A stretch of 64,000 nucleotides of DNA from an uncultured Clostridia bacterium. GTDB taxonomy: Bacteria; Bacillota; Clostridia; Christensenellales; UBA1242. The stretch lies in the NCBI GenBank assembly GCA_934754355.1, contig CAKVID010000002.1, positions 124,001 to 188,000 of the forward strand, given 5' to 3'. Position numbers and translations under genes: made by a program. Below the pieces are notes generated by a model. That model saw only the letters and a list, made by a program, of their open reading frames with translations. It was not told the DNA's origin and made no database searches. Within the stretch, counting starts at the first letter, position 1. Every line of letters begins with the position of its first letter. This document shows, in pieces, positions 56,237-64,000 of this stretch.

Positions 56237-57124
56237 TTATAAAATATTATTTACAAAATCTTCTGCATCAAAAGGCTCGATATCATCAAGACCTTCGCCT
56301 ACTCCTACAAATTTAATAGGTATTCCATATTTTTTGGCAATTGCAAAGACAACTCCGCCCTTACTAGAACCATCGAGTTTAGTAAGAATTATTCCTGAAA
56401 TTGGTAGAATTTCGTTAAACATTTCTACTTGAGTTAATGCATTTTGACCTGTTGTTGCATCAATTACTAATAGATTTTCACTCTTGCCATTCCATTCTTT
56501 TGCTACAATTTTAGCAATCTTTTTTAATTCTTCCATAAGTCCGACTTTATTGTGAAGTCTTCCAGCAGTATCAACAAGCACAACATCATCTTTTTTGGCT
56601 TTGGCACTTGTTATTCCGTCAAATACAACAGCACCGGGGTCAACACCTTCGTTATATTTAACAATTCTACAACCAGCACGCTTGCTCCATTCGGTCAATT
56701 GTTCACTGGCTGCCGCTCTAAATGTATCGCCAGCAACCATAAGAACACTTTTCTTATTTTTCTTATACATATTAGCAAGTTTGCCTATAGCGGTGGTCTT
56801 ACCCACACCATTTACACCCACAATTGTATAAAGAACTGGAAATTCCTCAGGAGACGACTCGATATCAAGTATTTCTATCATTGCTTGTCTTAGCAATTTT
56901 TTGAAGTCTTCTTCGGTCTTAACTTTTTCCTTCTTTGCTTGTTTTTTTACACTTTCAACAATTTCACTACTAGCTTCCATGCTGATATCTGAGGAGACTA
57001 ATACATACTCCAAATCTTCATAAAATTCATCATCTAATTCCCCTACAAAGATTTGTGAGATTTTCTTAGAAATTGCATCTTTAGTCTTCTTAAGTGCACC
57101 AAAAAATTTTGAAAATATACCCAT
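56237..57124 (-). CDS. ftsY: SRP receptor FtsY
   Basis: 295 residues: a short helical N domain (FSKFFGALKKTKDAISK... to about 90) and a GTPase domain with P-loop GVNGVGKTT (103-111), DTAGRLHN, TKLDGSSKGG and the closing PIKFVGVGEGLDDIEPFD. The long acidic A domain of Escherichia FtsY is missing, as usual in Firmicutes. It works with Ffh to dock ribosomes at the translocon. The ATG overlaps the smc stop by one base. Confidence 0.98.
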   Translation of the reverse strand: MGIFSKFFGALKKTKDAISKKISQIFVGELDDEFYEDLEYVLVSSDISMEASSEIVESVKKQAKKEKVKTEEDFKKLLRQAMIEILDIESSPEEFPVLYTIVGVNGVGKTTAIGKLANMYKKNKKSVLMVAGDTFRAAASEQLTEWSKRAGCRIVKYNEGVDPGAVVFDGITSAKAKKDDVVLVDTAGRLHNKVGLMEELKKIAKIVAKEWNGKSENLLVIDATTGQNALTQVEMFNEILPISGIILTKLDGSSKGGVVFAIAKKYGIPIKFVGVGEGLDDIEPFDAEDFVNNIL

Positions 57125-60100
57125 TATTTTTGCTCCGTATTTTTAATTGCATCATTTAATTTAACCGATACCAACTTACTTACACCCTTCTCTTCCATAG
57201 TAACACCATAAAGAGTATCTGCGTGTTCCATAGTAGGCTTCTTGTGAGTGATAACAATAAATTGAGTTTCATGCGAATAACGCTTCAAGTACTTAGCAAG
57301 TCTTGTTACATTCGCTTCATCTAGAGGTGCTTCTATTTCGTCTAGTAAGCAGAAAGGCATAGGTCTTAGTCTAAGGATTGCAAATAATATTGCTATAGCA
57401 ACCAATGCTTGCTCTCCACCACTAAGGAGTGAAATATTACTTAATTTCTTCTCTGGAGGTTCAGCCTTAATTTCTATACCAGCCTCCAATGCATCTTCAC
57501 TATCTAGAATTTCTAGTCTAGCATTACCGCCACCAAATAATTCTTTGAATACAATTCCAAAGTTAGTATTAATTTTGTCAAATTCAGTTTGAAATCTTAC
57601 AATCATTTCGTTAGACAAATCTTTGATAATTCTCTTCAAATCGGCTTCGGCTTTGATTAAATCTTGAGATTGATTGTACATCTTGCCAAATCTTTCTTCC
57701 AAGTTCTTACAGTCTTCAATTGCCCTCTCGTTAATGTGTCCAAGACCAACAATTTCTTTCTTGATTTTATTTATCTCACTAGCACCCATTTTGGCGTCAT
57801 AATTTGCGTCTTTTAGGTCTAGTGCTGTTTGGTAAGTTAGTCCGTACTCTTCCCAAACTCTCTCTTGCATTGTCTCGATATCTGTATCGACTTTGGATAA
57901 ATTAATATCTTGTTTGTACTTCTTATCTTGAAGAATTGTGACTTCATTTAGTAAATTAGTTCTATTTTCGTCAAGCCTTCTTATATCTTCTTGAACAGTT
58001 GCTTTTTCATTTTCTTTGGCTTGCAATTTCTCTTGAGTAGATTTAAGTAATTCGTAAGTTTCATTAGCCTCCAAACTACTCTCACTCTCAAATACAATAT
58101 TAGAAGCAACATTTAATAGTTGTCTATTTTTGTTGCAAGTAACTTCCATTATCTCAATTTGTTCAGAAAGTGACTTGATTATATCTGTAAGTCTTATCCT
58201 TTCTTGTTCCAAATTCAAATTCTCACTTTCAAGAGTTGCTATTTCTATCTTAAGAGCAGTAATTTTATTTGAATATTCGTCTTTTTGATTTTTCAAATCG
58301 CTAAATTGAGTTGCATTACTCTTGGAATTATCGTTCTCTATGTCTACTTTCACATCAGAAATTTTATTTAACTGATTAACAATACTTTCCAAAATTTGTT
58401 TGTTTTTGCCAATATTTGAATTTATCTTATTTCTCTCATCTTCATAATCACTACAAATAGTACTGAATTTGTCATTTCTTTCCATTTCTTGTGCTATTTC
58501 AATATCTAGTGCATGAATATTATCAGATAAATTCTTGATTTCTTCGGTCACTTCTTTCAATTTGGATATAAGAGTATTATATTCTTGCGATTTAGCATTT
58601 TTATCGCTCCCAAGTTTAACTATTAACTTGCCACAATTTTCTATCTCTGTTTGTCTGCCTAATAAGTTTGTAATCTGTGCTTTCTTACTACCACCAGTAA
58701 GACTACCTTGGGGAGAAATTATATCCCCATCAAGAGTGGCTATTTTGTACATAAAATTGCTTCTTTTGGCAATATTTAAAGCACTTGTCATGTTATTTGC
58801 AATTATTGTAGTGCCAAGCAAACTACTTACAATATTACTAATAGCCTTGTCATATTCAATAAGTTCGCTAGCCAGTCCCAAGCAACCTTCCATATCTAGC
58901 AAATATCTATTAGAATTATCAAAATATCTAGGCTTAATTGTGTTAATTGGCAAGAATGTAGCCCTTCCGTAATCCCTTTGCTTCAAGTAATTAATCAAAT
59001 ACTTGGCATTTTCATCACTGGCAGTAACTATATTCTGAATAGCATTCCCAAGAGAAGTCTCAATTGCTGTTTGATATGTTTGTGGAACTTTGATAAGACT
59101 AGCCACAACACCCATTATTCTAGATTTCAAATCATTATTACGCTCAGCATCTGTAAGCAATCTTTTGACAGTTCCATTGAAACCTTCGTATTCTCTTGCG
59201 TACTCTTCAAGCATTTTCTTTCTATGCTCTAGAGTTACTATATTATTGGTAATCTCATTTAATTGATTTTCTAGATTTTTGGCATCTACTTGTAGATTAC
59301 TTTGATTATTTGTTTTCTCCCCAAGTTCGCTATCTAGATTATTTCTCTTTTGTTTAAGCGAAAGAAGTGTATTTGAACTCTCTGCTTGTTTGGATTTGGC
59401 TTCAGAGAATTTCTCATTGGCATCAAGTTGCATTTCTTCCAATTCACTTAGAGATTTCTCATAACTTTTCTTCTCGGCATTAAGAGCAGAAATTTGTGCT
59501 TTCACATCTCCTAACATTTCCAAATCGTTAATAATCTTCTGTTGAATAGCCTGTGCTTCGTCTTCGCCTAATTTCAATTCACTAGCAATTGCCTCATATT
59601 TACTACTTAAATCACTTACTTCACTCTTCTTATTAAATAAGATTACTTGCTTATTTTTAAGAGTATTCTCTACATCTAGTAGTGAATTTTGAGAATTATC
59701 TTTACTAGCCTTTAGTCTTGTTAATTCTTCGGATAGTCTATCATCTTCGGCTTTAAGATGATTATATTTTTCTTTCTGAAGATTAATCTCACCACTTTGC
59801 TTAGTAATCTCAATATTTAATTCTAGAATTTTATCTTTGAGAGCATTAATATCTATATCTATAGTGCCAACTTTATCAAAAGCATCAGAATACATTTTGT
59901 CTGCTTTGTCTTTCTCATTGGTTTTATACTCTAATTCTTCCACAATGCCATTAATTTTCTCCATAATAGCATTCTTGGTATCACTAGCAGTATCGTATTG
60001 ATAAATATAAGAATTAACTTCTAGTACTTTCAATTTATCCTTCAATTCATGATAAACTTTTGCTGTCTCGGCTTGTTCTTTAAGAGGTTTTAATTGTCTA

Positions 60101-60696
60101 TCTATTTCGGTTATTAAGTCGTTAATTCTATTCAAGTTATCTTGAGTATTAAGTAATTTTCTCTCTGCTTCCGTTTTCTTAGATTTGAATTTGGCTATAC
60201 CCGCTGCTTCTTCAAATATTACTCTTCTTTCTTCTGGTTTGCTACTAACAATTTTGCCAACCATACCCTGACCAATTATAGAGTAACCATTCTTGCCTAT
60301 TCCACTATCGTGTAGAAGATTAACTATATCTTTAAGTCTAGATGGGGTTTTATTAAGCAAATACTCACTCTCGCCACTTCTATATAATTTACGAGTAATA
60401 ACTATCTCGTTATAATCAGAATTGAATACTTTATTGGTGTTATCAAAAACAAGTGTAACTTCGCAAAAACTAAGGCCTTTTCTCTTCTCTGTGCCTTTGA
60501 AAATTACATCTTGCATACTACTACCACGAAGAGTTTTGCTACTTTGTTCGCCTAGTACCCATCTAATAGCATCGGCAACATTACTTTTGCCACAACCATT
60601 AGGACCTACAATCGCTGTTATGCCTTCTTCAAAATCTATTTTTTGGTAGTCTGCAAAAGATTTGAAACCCACCATTTCTATTCTTTTTAAATTCAT
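57124..60696 (-). CDS. smc: Chromosome segregation protein SMC
   Basis: 1190 residues. The N-terminal ATPase half has IVGPNGCGKSNVADAIRWVLGEQSSK (about 30-55), then a long coiled coil, a hinge (about 510-650, with GRATFLPI and TGGSKKAQITNLLGRQ) and a second coiled coil. The C-terminal half has LSGGEQALVAIAILFAI, the Walker B FCLLDEIEAPLDEAN, and FIVITHKKPTMEHAD. SMC with ScpA/ScpB compacts and separates the chromosome. Co-localisation of smc, ftsY and rnc is typical for the phylum. It starts at an AGGAG-ATG and probably heads the operon down to yraN. Confidence 0.98.
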   Translation of the reverse strand: MNLKRIEMVGFKSFADYQKIDFEEGITAIVGPNGCGKSNVADAIRWVLGEQSSKTLRGSSMQDVIFKGTEKRKGLSFCEVTLVFDNTNKVFNSDYNEIVITRKLYRSGESEYLLNKTPSRLKDIVNLLHDSGIGKNGYSIIGQGMVGKIVSSKPEERRVIFEEAAGIAKFKSKKTEAERKLLNTQDNLNRINDLITEIDRQLKPLKEQAETAKVYHELKDKLKVLEVNSYIYQYDTASDTKNAIMEKINGIVEELEYKTNEKDKADKMYSDAFDKVGTIDIDINALKDKILELNIEITKQSGEINLQKEKYNHLKAEDDRLSEELTRLKASKDNSQNSLLDVENTLKNKQVILFNKKSEVSDLSSKYEAIASELKLGEDEAQAIQQKIINDLEMLGDVKAQISALNAEKKSYEKSLSELEEMQLDANEKFSEAKSKQAESSNTLLSLKQKRNNLDSELGEKTNNQSNLQVDAKNLENQLNEITNNIVTLEHRKKMLEEYAREYEGFNGTVKRLLTDAERNNDLKSRIMGVVASLIKVPQTYQTAIETSLGNAIQNIVTASDENAKYLINYLKQRDYGRATFLPINTIKPRYFDNSNRYLLDMEGCLGLASELIEYDKAISNIVSSLLGTTIIANNMTSALNIAKRSNFMYKIATLDGDIISPQGSLTGGSKKAQITNLLGRQTEIENCGKLIVKLGSDKNAKSQEYNTLISKLKEVTEEIKNLSDNIHALDIEIAQEMERNDKFSTICSDYEDERNKINSNIGKNKQILESIVNQLNKISDVKVDIENDNSKSNATQFSDLKNQKDEYSNKITALKIEIATLESENLNLEQERIRLTDIIKSLSEQIEIMEVTCNKNRQLLNVASNIVFESESSLEANETYELLKSTQEKLQAKENEKATVQEDIRRLDENRTNLLNEVTILQDKKYKQDINLSKVDTDIETMQERVWEEYGLTYQTALDLKDANYDAKMGASEINKIKKEIVGLGHINERAIEDCKNLEERFGKMYNQSQDLIKAEADLKRIIKDLSNEMIVRFQTEFDKINTNFGIVFKELFGGGNARLEILDSEDALEAGIEIKAEPPEKKLSNISLLSGGEQALVAIAILFAILRLRPMPFCLLDEIEAPLDEANVTRLAKYLKRYSHETQFIVITHKKPTMEHADTLYGVTMEEKGVSKLVSVKLNDAIKNTEQK

Positions 60697-60782
60697 TTGT
60701 GTCTCCTAGTAAGTTTGATATACTACTTTTGTTTAATTTAAAAATGTAGACAATTTTACATATACATTTATTTTATCAAAAA

Positions 60783-60813
60783 ATAAAAAATAACGCAATT
60801 TATATGCGCTATT
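60783..60813 (-). terminator. Terminator after rnc
   Basis: On the minus strand AATAGCGCA and TGCGTTATT (one G-U) form a stem, followed by TTTTTATTTT. It separates plsX-rnc from smc. Confidence 0.8.
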
Positions 60814-60917
60814 TTTGTCTTTATATCTATACTTTTTTTTATTCAAATTTTTCTAAAAATTACTATATACAAGCAAAATAAATTAAAGAATTACGCTGTA
60901 ATTAACTTATCTAAAAA

Positions 60918-61571
60918 TTAATTATCTAAATAATACTTTCTTGCACACTCTTCTTCTGCAATGTGGATACTTTTCCCCAATGCTTGAGATATAGTAATGT
61001 CATCTATTCTCAATTCAACCGTAAAGATTTTATTGTGGTCTTGACCACTTTCATTTACCACAATGTATTCAAAAGATTTTTTTTGCTTCTGCATATCTTC
61101 TTGAAATTTAGTCTTATAATCTATACAATTGGTCAGATGTTCTCTAATATTATTCTCATCTATTATTATATATTTATCTACTATTTTCTGCACTTCTTCC
61201 AAACCACCATCTAGATAAATAGCCCCCAAAATACTCTCCAAAATATCTGCTTTGGTTTTCTCACTAAGAGTATTTAAGGATTTAGATTTCAATAATTCTT
61301 TATCCAACTTTAAATTTGTAGAAATATTACTAAAATTACTTGTTGAAACTAGACTTGCCCTAAGTTTAGTAAGTAATCCACTATCTAGAAATTCATATTT
61401 ATATATTTCGTTAGACACTATCAATTCAACTACCGCATCGCCCAAAAACTCTAATCTTTCATAATTATCTCCACCAATTTCGTTGGATAGACTACTATGC
61501 GTAAGTGCTGTTTTGAGAAGTTTTTTGTCTTTGAAAACATATCCTAGAATTTGCTCTATACTATTCATCAT
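60918..61571 (-). CDS. rnc: Ribonuclease III
   Basis: 217 residues. The catalytic domain carries the RNase III signature ERLEFLGDAVVEL (about 38-50), then ESILGAIYLDGG. The C-terminal double-stranded-RNA-binding domain spans about 145-217 (ending IAEEECARKYYLDN). It processes rRNA and structured mRNAs. It overlaps the 3' end of plsX by 11 bases; acpP, often found between the two, is elsewhere in this window. A terminator follows. Confidence 0.97.
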   Translation of the reverse strand: MMNSIEQILGYVFKDKKLLKTALTHSSLSNEIGGDNYERLEFLGDAVVELIVSNEIYKYEFLDSGLLTKLRASLVSTSNFSNISTNLKLDKELLKSKSLNTLSEKTKADILESILGAIYLDGGLEEVQKIVDKYIIIDENNIREHLTNCIDYKTKFQEDMQKQKKSFEYIVVNESGQDHNKIFTVELRIDDITISQALGKSIHIAEEECARKYYLDN

Positions 61572-62580
61572 TACCTATTCCTGCTATTTCCAATTTCTTC
61601 TCAATCTTATCTACCAATTTATTCTTGGCCATATTATACATTTGGTCAATACAAACACTAATACAAAGTGCATCACTACTACCATGTGCTTTAATTACTA
61701 ATTTTTTGCAACCAAGCAAAACTGCACCACCATAAGCCTTATAATTAAATCTGTGCTTTAGTACTTTGAATGTTTTACGCATAAATAAAGCCCCAATTTT
61801 ACTAAAGAATGATGACTTGATTTCACTCTTCATAACTTTCAACAGACTTCTTACTGCACCTTCTGCACTCTTAAGCAATACATTGCCCGCAAAACCATCG
61901 GTTACTATCAAATCATAATCGCCAGTTAGCAAATCTCTTGCTTCCATATTACCAACAAAATTGATGCCTTTATTTTCACTAAGCATAGCAAAAACATCTT
62001 TGGTTCTACTATCGCCCTTATGGTCTTCTGTTCCAACATTTAGAAGCGCAATTCTTGGATTTTTGACACCAATTGCATTCAAATAAACATTTCCCATCAT
62101 TGCAAATTGCTCCAAATACTCTGACTTGCAATCCATATTAGCACCACAATCACAAATACAAACTGTGCCACCAGTAGTTGTAGGAAGTGTAGGACAAAGT
62201 GCAGGTCTATAAATTCCCTTTATTCTGCCCAATTTCATAAATGCACCAGTAAGAACAGCACCAGTTGACCCCGCACTAATAATACCTACGACTTTATCAT
62301 CTTCTTTGCATATATTCAAAGCCTTGACAAGCGAACTATCTTTCTTAAATCTAATTGCCTCTGTTGGACTTTCGTCATTAGAAATTACATCTTTGGCATC
62401 AAGAATAGAGATTTGGTCTTTGTTAAATTTTTCATTTACCAAAAGTTCATTAATCTTTGTCTCATCACCCGAAAGAATAACATGAATATCATCATGTTTA
62501 TTGATAGCATTTATAACACCTTTTACAATTTCATTAGGAGCATTATCCCCACCAAAAGCATCTACTACAATTTTAATCAT
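61561..62580 (-). CDS. plsX: Phosphate acyltransferase PlsX
   Basis: 339 residues from the ATG at 62580 (GGAG upstream; the frame extends ten codons earlier). Typical segments: VVDAFGGDNAP near the start, DVISNDESPTEAIRFKKDSSL, SAGSTGAVLTGA, and LLNVGTEDHKGD. PlsX makes acyl-phosphate from acyl-ACP for phospholipid synthesis (PlsX/PlsY/PlsC route), using the product of acpP. It belongs to the ackA-rpmF-plsX-rnc arrangement, here with the XRE/SLOG pair inserted between rpmF and plsX. Confidence 0.97.
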   Translation of the reverse strand: MIKIVVDAFGGDNAPNEIVKGVINAINKHDDIHVILSGDETKINELLVNEKFNKDQISILDAKDVISNDESPTEAIRFKKDSSLVKALNICKEDDKVVGIISAGSTGAVLTGAFMKLGRIKGIYRPALCPTLPTTTGGTVCICDCGANMDCKSEYLEQFAMMGNVYLNAIGVKNPRIALLNVGTEDHKGDSRTKDVFAMLSENKGINFVGNMEARDLLTGDYDLIVTDGFAGNVLLKSAEGAVRSLLKVMKSEIKSSFFSKIGALFMRKTFKVLKHRFNYKAYGGAVLLGCKKLVIKAHGSSDALCISVCIDQMYNMAKNKLVDKIEKKLEIAGIGNDE

Positions 62581-62660
62581 TATTATCTCCAAATAGGATA
62601 AAAAATCCATTATCCAAAAGTATTATATATGAAAATATAAATAATATCAATTAAAAGCAA

Positions 62661-62693
62661 ATAAAAAATGATTATGCAATCTCATAATCATTT
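62661..62693 (-). terminator. Terminator after the XRE regulator gene
   Basis: On the minus strand AAATGATTATG and CATAATCATTT form an 11-bp stem followed by a T-run. The stem starts at the stop codon. Confidence 0.85.
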
Positions 62694-62938
62694 CAATAAC
62701 TACCTTCAATATCGTTTCTTTTGAATATTTCATCATCAAAGAATTCATATAAAGTTATATTTAATGCTTGACATATATCAAGCAAAGTTCTTGTGCCAGG
62801 ATTTTTGCTTCTTCCATAAAATATGCATCTAATTGTAGACGAAGGCAATCCAGCCATACTAGCCAATTTATTAGGAGCAATCCCCCTTTCTTTACATAAA
62901 TCCATTATTCTTTTAGTTATAGCGACTTCTAATTTCAT
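62693..62938 (-). CDS. XRE-family helix-turn-helix regulator
   Basis: 81 residues with a Cro/C1-type helix-turn-helix: CKERGIAPNKLASMAGLPSS (about 14-33) is the turn-and-recognition segment, followed by TIRCIFYGRSKNPGTRTLLDICQALNITLYEFF. Such small single-domain proteins act as repressors or activators in homodimer form. It is transcribed away from the SLOG gene. A perfect 22-bp palindrome (62994-63015) lies between them and could be its operator. The start is at an ATG with AGGAA upstream, of moderate strength. Confidence 0.85.
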   Translation of the reverse strand: MKLEVAITKRIMDLCKERGIAPNKLASMAGLPSSTIRCIFYGRSKNPGTRTLLDICQALNITLYEFFDDEIFKRNDIEGSY

Positions 62939-62993
62939 AATATTCCTCTATAGAAGAAATCTTATGTAAATTTTAACAAAATATTTTGTTTTG

Positions 62994-63015
62994 AATGAGA
63001 GATATATCTCTCATT
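62994..63015. promoter_or_regulatory. Perfect 22-bp palindrome between XRE regulator and SLOG gene (candidate operator)
   Basis: The half-site AATGAGAGATA is followed without spacer by its exact complement. It ends two bases before the extended -10 (TGCTATACT, 63018-63026) of the SLOG gene. Confidence 0.8.
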
Positions 63016-63017
63016 TG

Positions 63018-63026
63018 TGCTATACT
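63018..63026 (+). promoter_or_regulatory. Extended -10 promoter of the SLOG gene
   Basis: TGC followed by TATACT fits the extended -10 pattern. No good -35 is visible, since the palindrome occupies that place. Confidence 0.55.
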
Positions 63027-63042
63027 TACATTGGAGGTTATT

Positions 63043-63555
63043 ATGAATAAAAAAATATTTGATAAAAATATAACATGTTGTTTTACTGGTCCTCGACCGC
63101 AAAATTGTTCAATTAATTTTGACAATGACAATATTACTTTAAAAAGAGTGAAGAATGATATAAGAAAATATCTTATAGAAGCAATTAATAATGGATATAT
63201 TAATTTTTTGTGTGGCATGGCATTGGGTTTTGATACTCTGTGTTTTGAAACACTAATTGAAATAAAAAAAGAATTTCAAAATATAAAACTCATTTCTGTT
63301 TTACCTTGTAAAGACCAATGTAAATTTTGGTATATGTATCAACAGAACAAATACTACGATTTACTTAAACAATCTGATGAAACCATATGTCTATATGATA
63401 AATTTATAGGAGCGAGATGTATGATTGAAAGAAATGAATTTATGGTTAGTAATTCCTCTTTACTTATTGCTTTAAATAGCAATTCTAACGGAACACAATT
63501 CACGATAAATTTTGCAAAAAAACAACATACAAAAGTTATTTTAATTGAACAGTAG
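63043..63555 (+). CDS. SLOG-family protein (YpsA/DUF1273-like)
   Basis: 170 residues from the ATG at 63043 (GGAGG upstream). Family features: TCCFTGPRP near the N-terminus (about 10-18), FLCGMALGFDTLCFETLIEIKKEF, a KLISVLPC strand, and GARCMIERNEFMVSNSSLLIAL. These match YpsA-type SLOG proteins of the Rossmann-like LOG superfamily. SLOG domains bind or process nucleotide-like ligands. YpsA itself has been linked to cell division and stress in other Firmicutes. The gene faces an XRE regulator gene with a shared palindromic region. A terminator follows. Confidence 0.85.
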   Translation: MNKKIFDKNITCCFTGPRPQNCSINFDNDNITLKRVKNDIRKYLIEAINNGYINFLCGMALGFDTLCFETLIEIKKEFQNIKLISVLPCKDQCKFWYMYQQNKYYDLLKQSDETICLYDKFIGARCMIERNEFMVSNSSLLIALNSNSNGTQFTINFAKKQHTKVILIEQ

Positions 63556-63561
63556 AACAAA

Positions 63562-63590
63562 AAAAGTCTTGGGATAACCCAAGACCTTTT
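63562..63590. terminator. Bidirectional terminator between the SLOG gene and rpmF
   Basis: An A-run, GTCTTGGG, loop ATAA, CCCAAGAC and then CTTTTTAT form a strong hairpin between the convergent genes. Confidence 0.92.
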
Positions 63591-63608
63591 TATATTTCAA
63601 AAGAGCAA

Positions 63609-63809
63609 TTACTTTGTTTCTTTCTTTTCTTTTTCTACAACTACTTTTTGTTCGCCATCATAATAGCCACATTTCTTACAAACTCTGTGATTTGCTTTTA
63701 GTTCGTGACAATGAGGACATTCAACCATAGAAGGTGTTGAAATTTTCCAATTTGCTTTTCTGGAATTACGCCTTGCTTTTGAAACTTTACCCTTTGGTAC
63801 TATTGCCAT
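63609..63809 (-). CDS. rpmF: Ribosomal protein bL32
   Basis: 66 residues: MAIVPKGKVSKARRNSRKANWK at the start is typical of bL32, followed by a zinc-ribbon with Cys31, Cys34, Cys44 and Cys47 (CPHC...CKKC) and an acidic/lysine tail. The zinc-binding cysteine set indicates the C+ form of the protein, relevant to zinc storage. GGAGGTG precedes the ATG. A clear promoter lies upstream. Confidence 0.97.
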   Translation of the reverse strand: MAIVPKGKVSKARRNSRKANWKISTPSMVECPHCHELKANHRVCKKCGYYDGEQKVVVEKEKKETK

Positions 63810-63841
63810 AATGCACCTCCTAATTTTTTTTGACTAATGCA

Positions 63842-63870
63842 ATTTTATACTAATTTTATACATTTGTCAA
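63842..63870 (-). promoter_or_regulatory. Promoter of rpmF
   Basis: On the minus strand TTGACA (63870-63865), a 17-base spacer and TAAAAT (63847-63842). Confidence 0.88.
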
Positions 63871-63885
63871 CCACTATTTACAAAA

Positions 63886-64000
63886 TTATCTTAAATTATT
63901 AATTGTTTTAAGTGTTTCTTCTGCAATAACCATTTCTTCATCTGTTGGTATTACATAAATTTTCACTTTTGATGTAGGTTTAGAGATTAAAACTTCTTCT
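63886..64000 (-). CDS. ackA: Acetate kinase, C-terminal end (partial, 5' end outside window)
   Basis: The last 37 codons of a gene entering from the right edge. The peptide (EVLISKPTSKVKIYVIPTD, then EEMVIAEETLKTINNLR) matches the C-terminus of acetate kinase, where VIPTDEE(L/M)(V/M)IA is highly conserved. The enzyme interconverts acetyl-phosphate and acetate with ATP. The position upstream of rpmF and plsX fits the common ackA-(DUF177)-rpmF-plsX order; here the DUF177 gene is missing. Most of the gene is not in view. Confidence 0.85.
   Translation of the reverse strand, partial: EEVLISKPTSKVKIYVIPTDEEMVIAEETLKTINNLR

Noticed and set aside
1..64000. CRISPR arrays, insertion sequences, prophage or toxin-antitoxin operons
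   Set aside because: No regularly spaced direct repeats, transposase, integrase, capsid or lysis genes, or recognisable toxin-antitoxin pair were seen.

Overview
The window is strongly AT-rich DNA from a low-GC Gram-positive bacterium, most likely a member of the Clostridia (Christensenellales-like gut lineages are my best guess; this is inference). The evidence is the order ackA-rpmF-plsX-rnc-smc-ftsY-ylxM-ffh-rpsP-khpA-rimM-trmD-ylqF-rnhB-yraN, plus several endospore genes: spoIIID, a SpoIIQ-type M23 protein, a YwmB-like protein, yabP-yabQ-divIC, and a Spo0A-like regulator. No integrase, transposase, phage gene or CRISPR array was seen.

Layout: (1) 1-22615, minus strand: two tandem giant lipoprotein genes, one running off the left edge (at least 2372 aa) and one of 5075 aa. 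They are paralogues built from Ig-like stretches and GLUG-type beta-helix modules. (2) 22760-24541, minus: spoIIID, acpP, spoIIQ-like, ywmB-like. (3) 24793-28147: a polysaccharide-deacetylase-fold protein with lost active-site residues, a flippase-like membrane protein, and the yabP-yabQ-divIC cluster. (4) 28185-31071: three tRNA genes (initiator Met, elongator Met, Glu), a tandem 225-bp duplication that copies the initiator tRNA 3' end together with an array of tight hairpins, and three small proteins of unknown function. (5) 31443-41837, plus: a third giant surface protein (3464 aa) held by a C-terminal membrane segment. (6) 41916-49063: SDR oxidoreductase, double-GNAT protein with a histone-H1-like tail, D,D-carboxypeptidase, unknown lipoprotein, membrane protein, and Spo0A-like regulator. 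(7) 49309-62580, minus: the translation, SRP and chromosome housekeeping block. (8) 62693-64000: an XRE regulator facing a SLOG-family gene across a perfect palindrome, then rpmF and the 3' end of ackA.

The three giant surface genes take up about half of the window (about 33 kb). They probably form the cell-surface interaction or adhesion layer. The sporulation genes suggest an organism that sporulates or descends from spore formers. The housekeeping block couples ribosome assembly (rimM, trmD, rplS, rpsP, ylqF) with protein targeting (ffh, ftsY) and chromosome organisation (smc). The least expected material is around the initiator tRNA (an extra base in the T stem, a duplicated 3' end, and an inverted T-arm copy interrupted by two triloop hairpins), the Spo0A-like protein with a defective phosphorylation pocket, and the XRE/palindrome/SLOG module.
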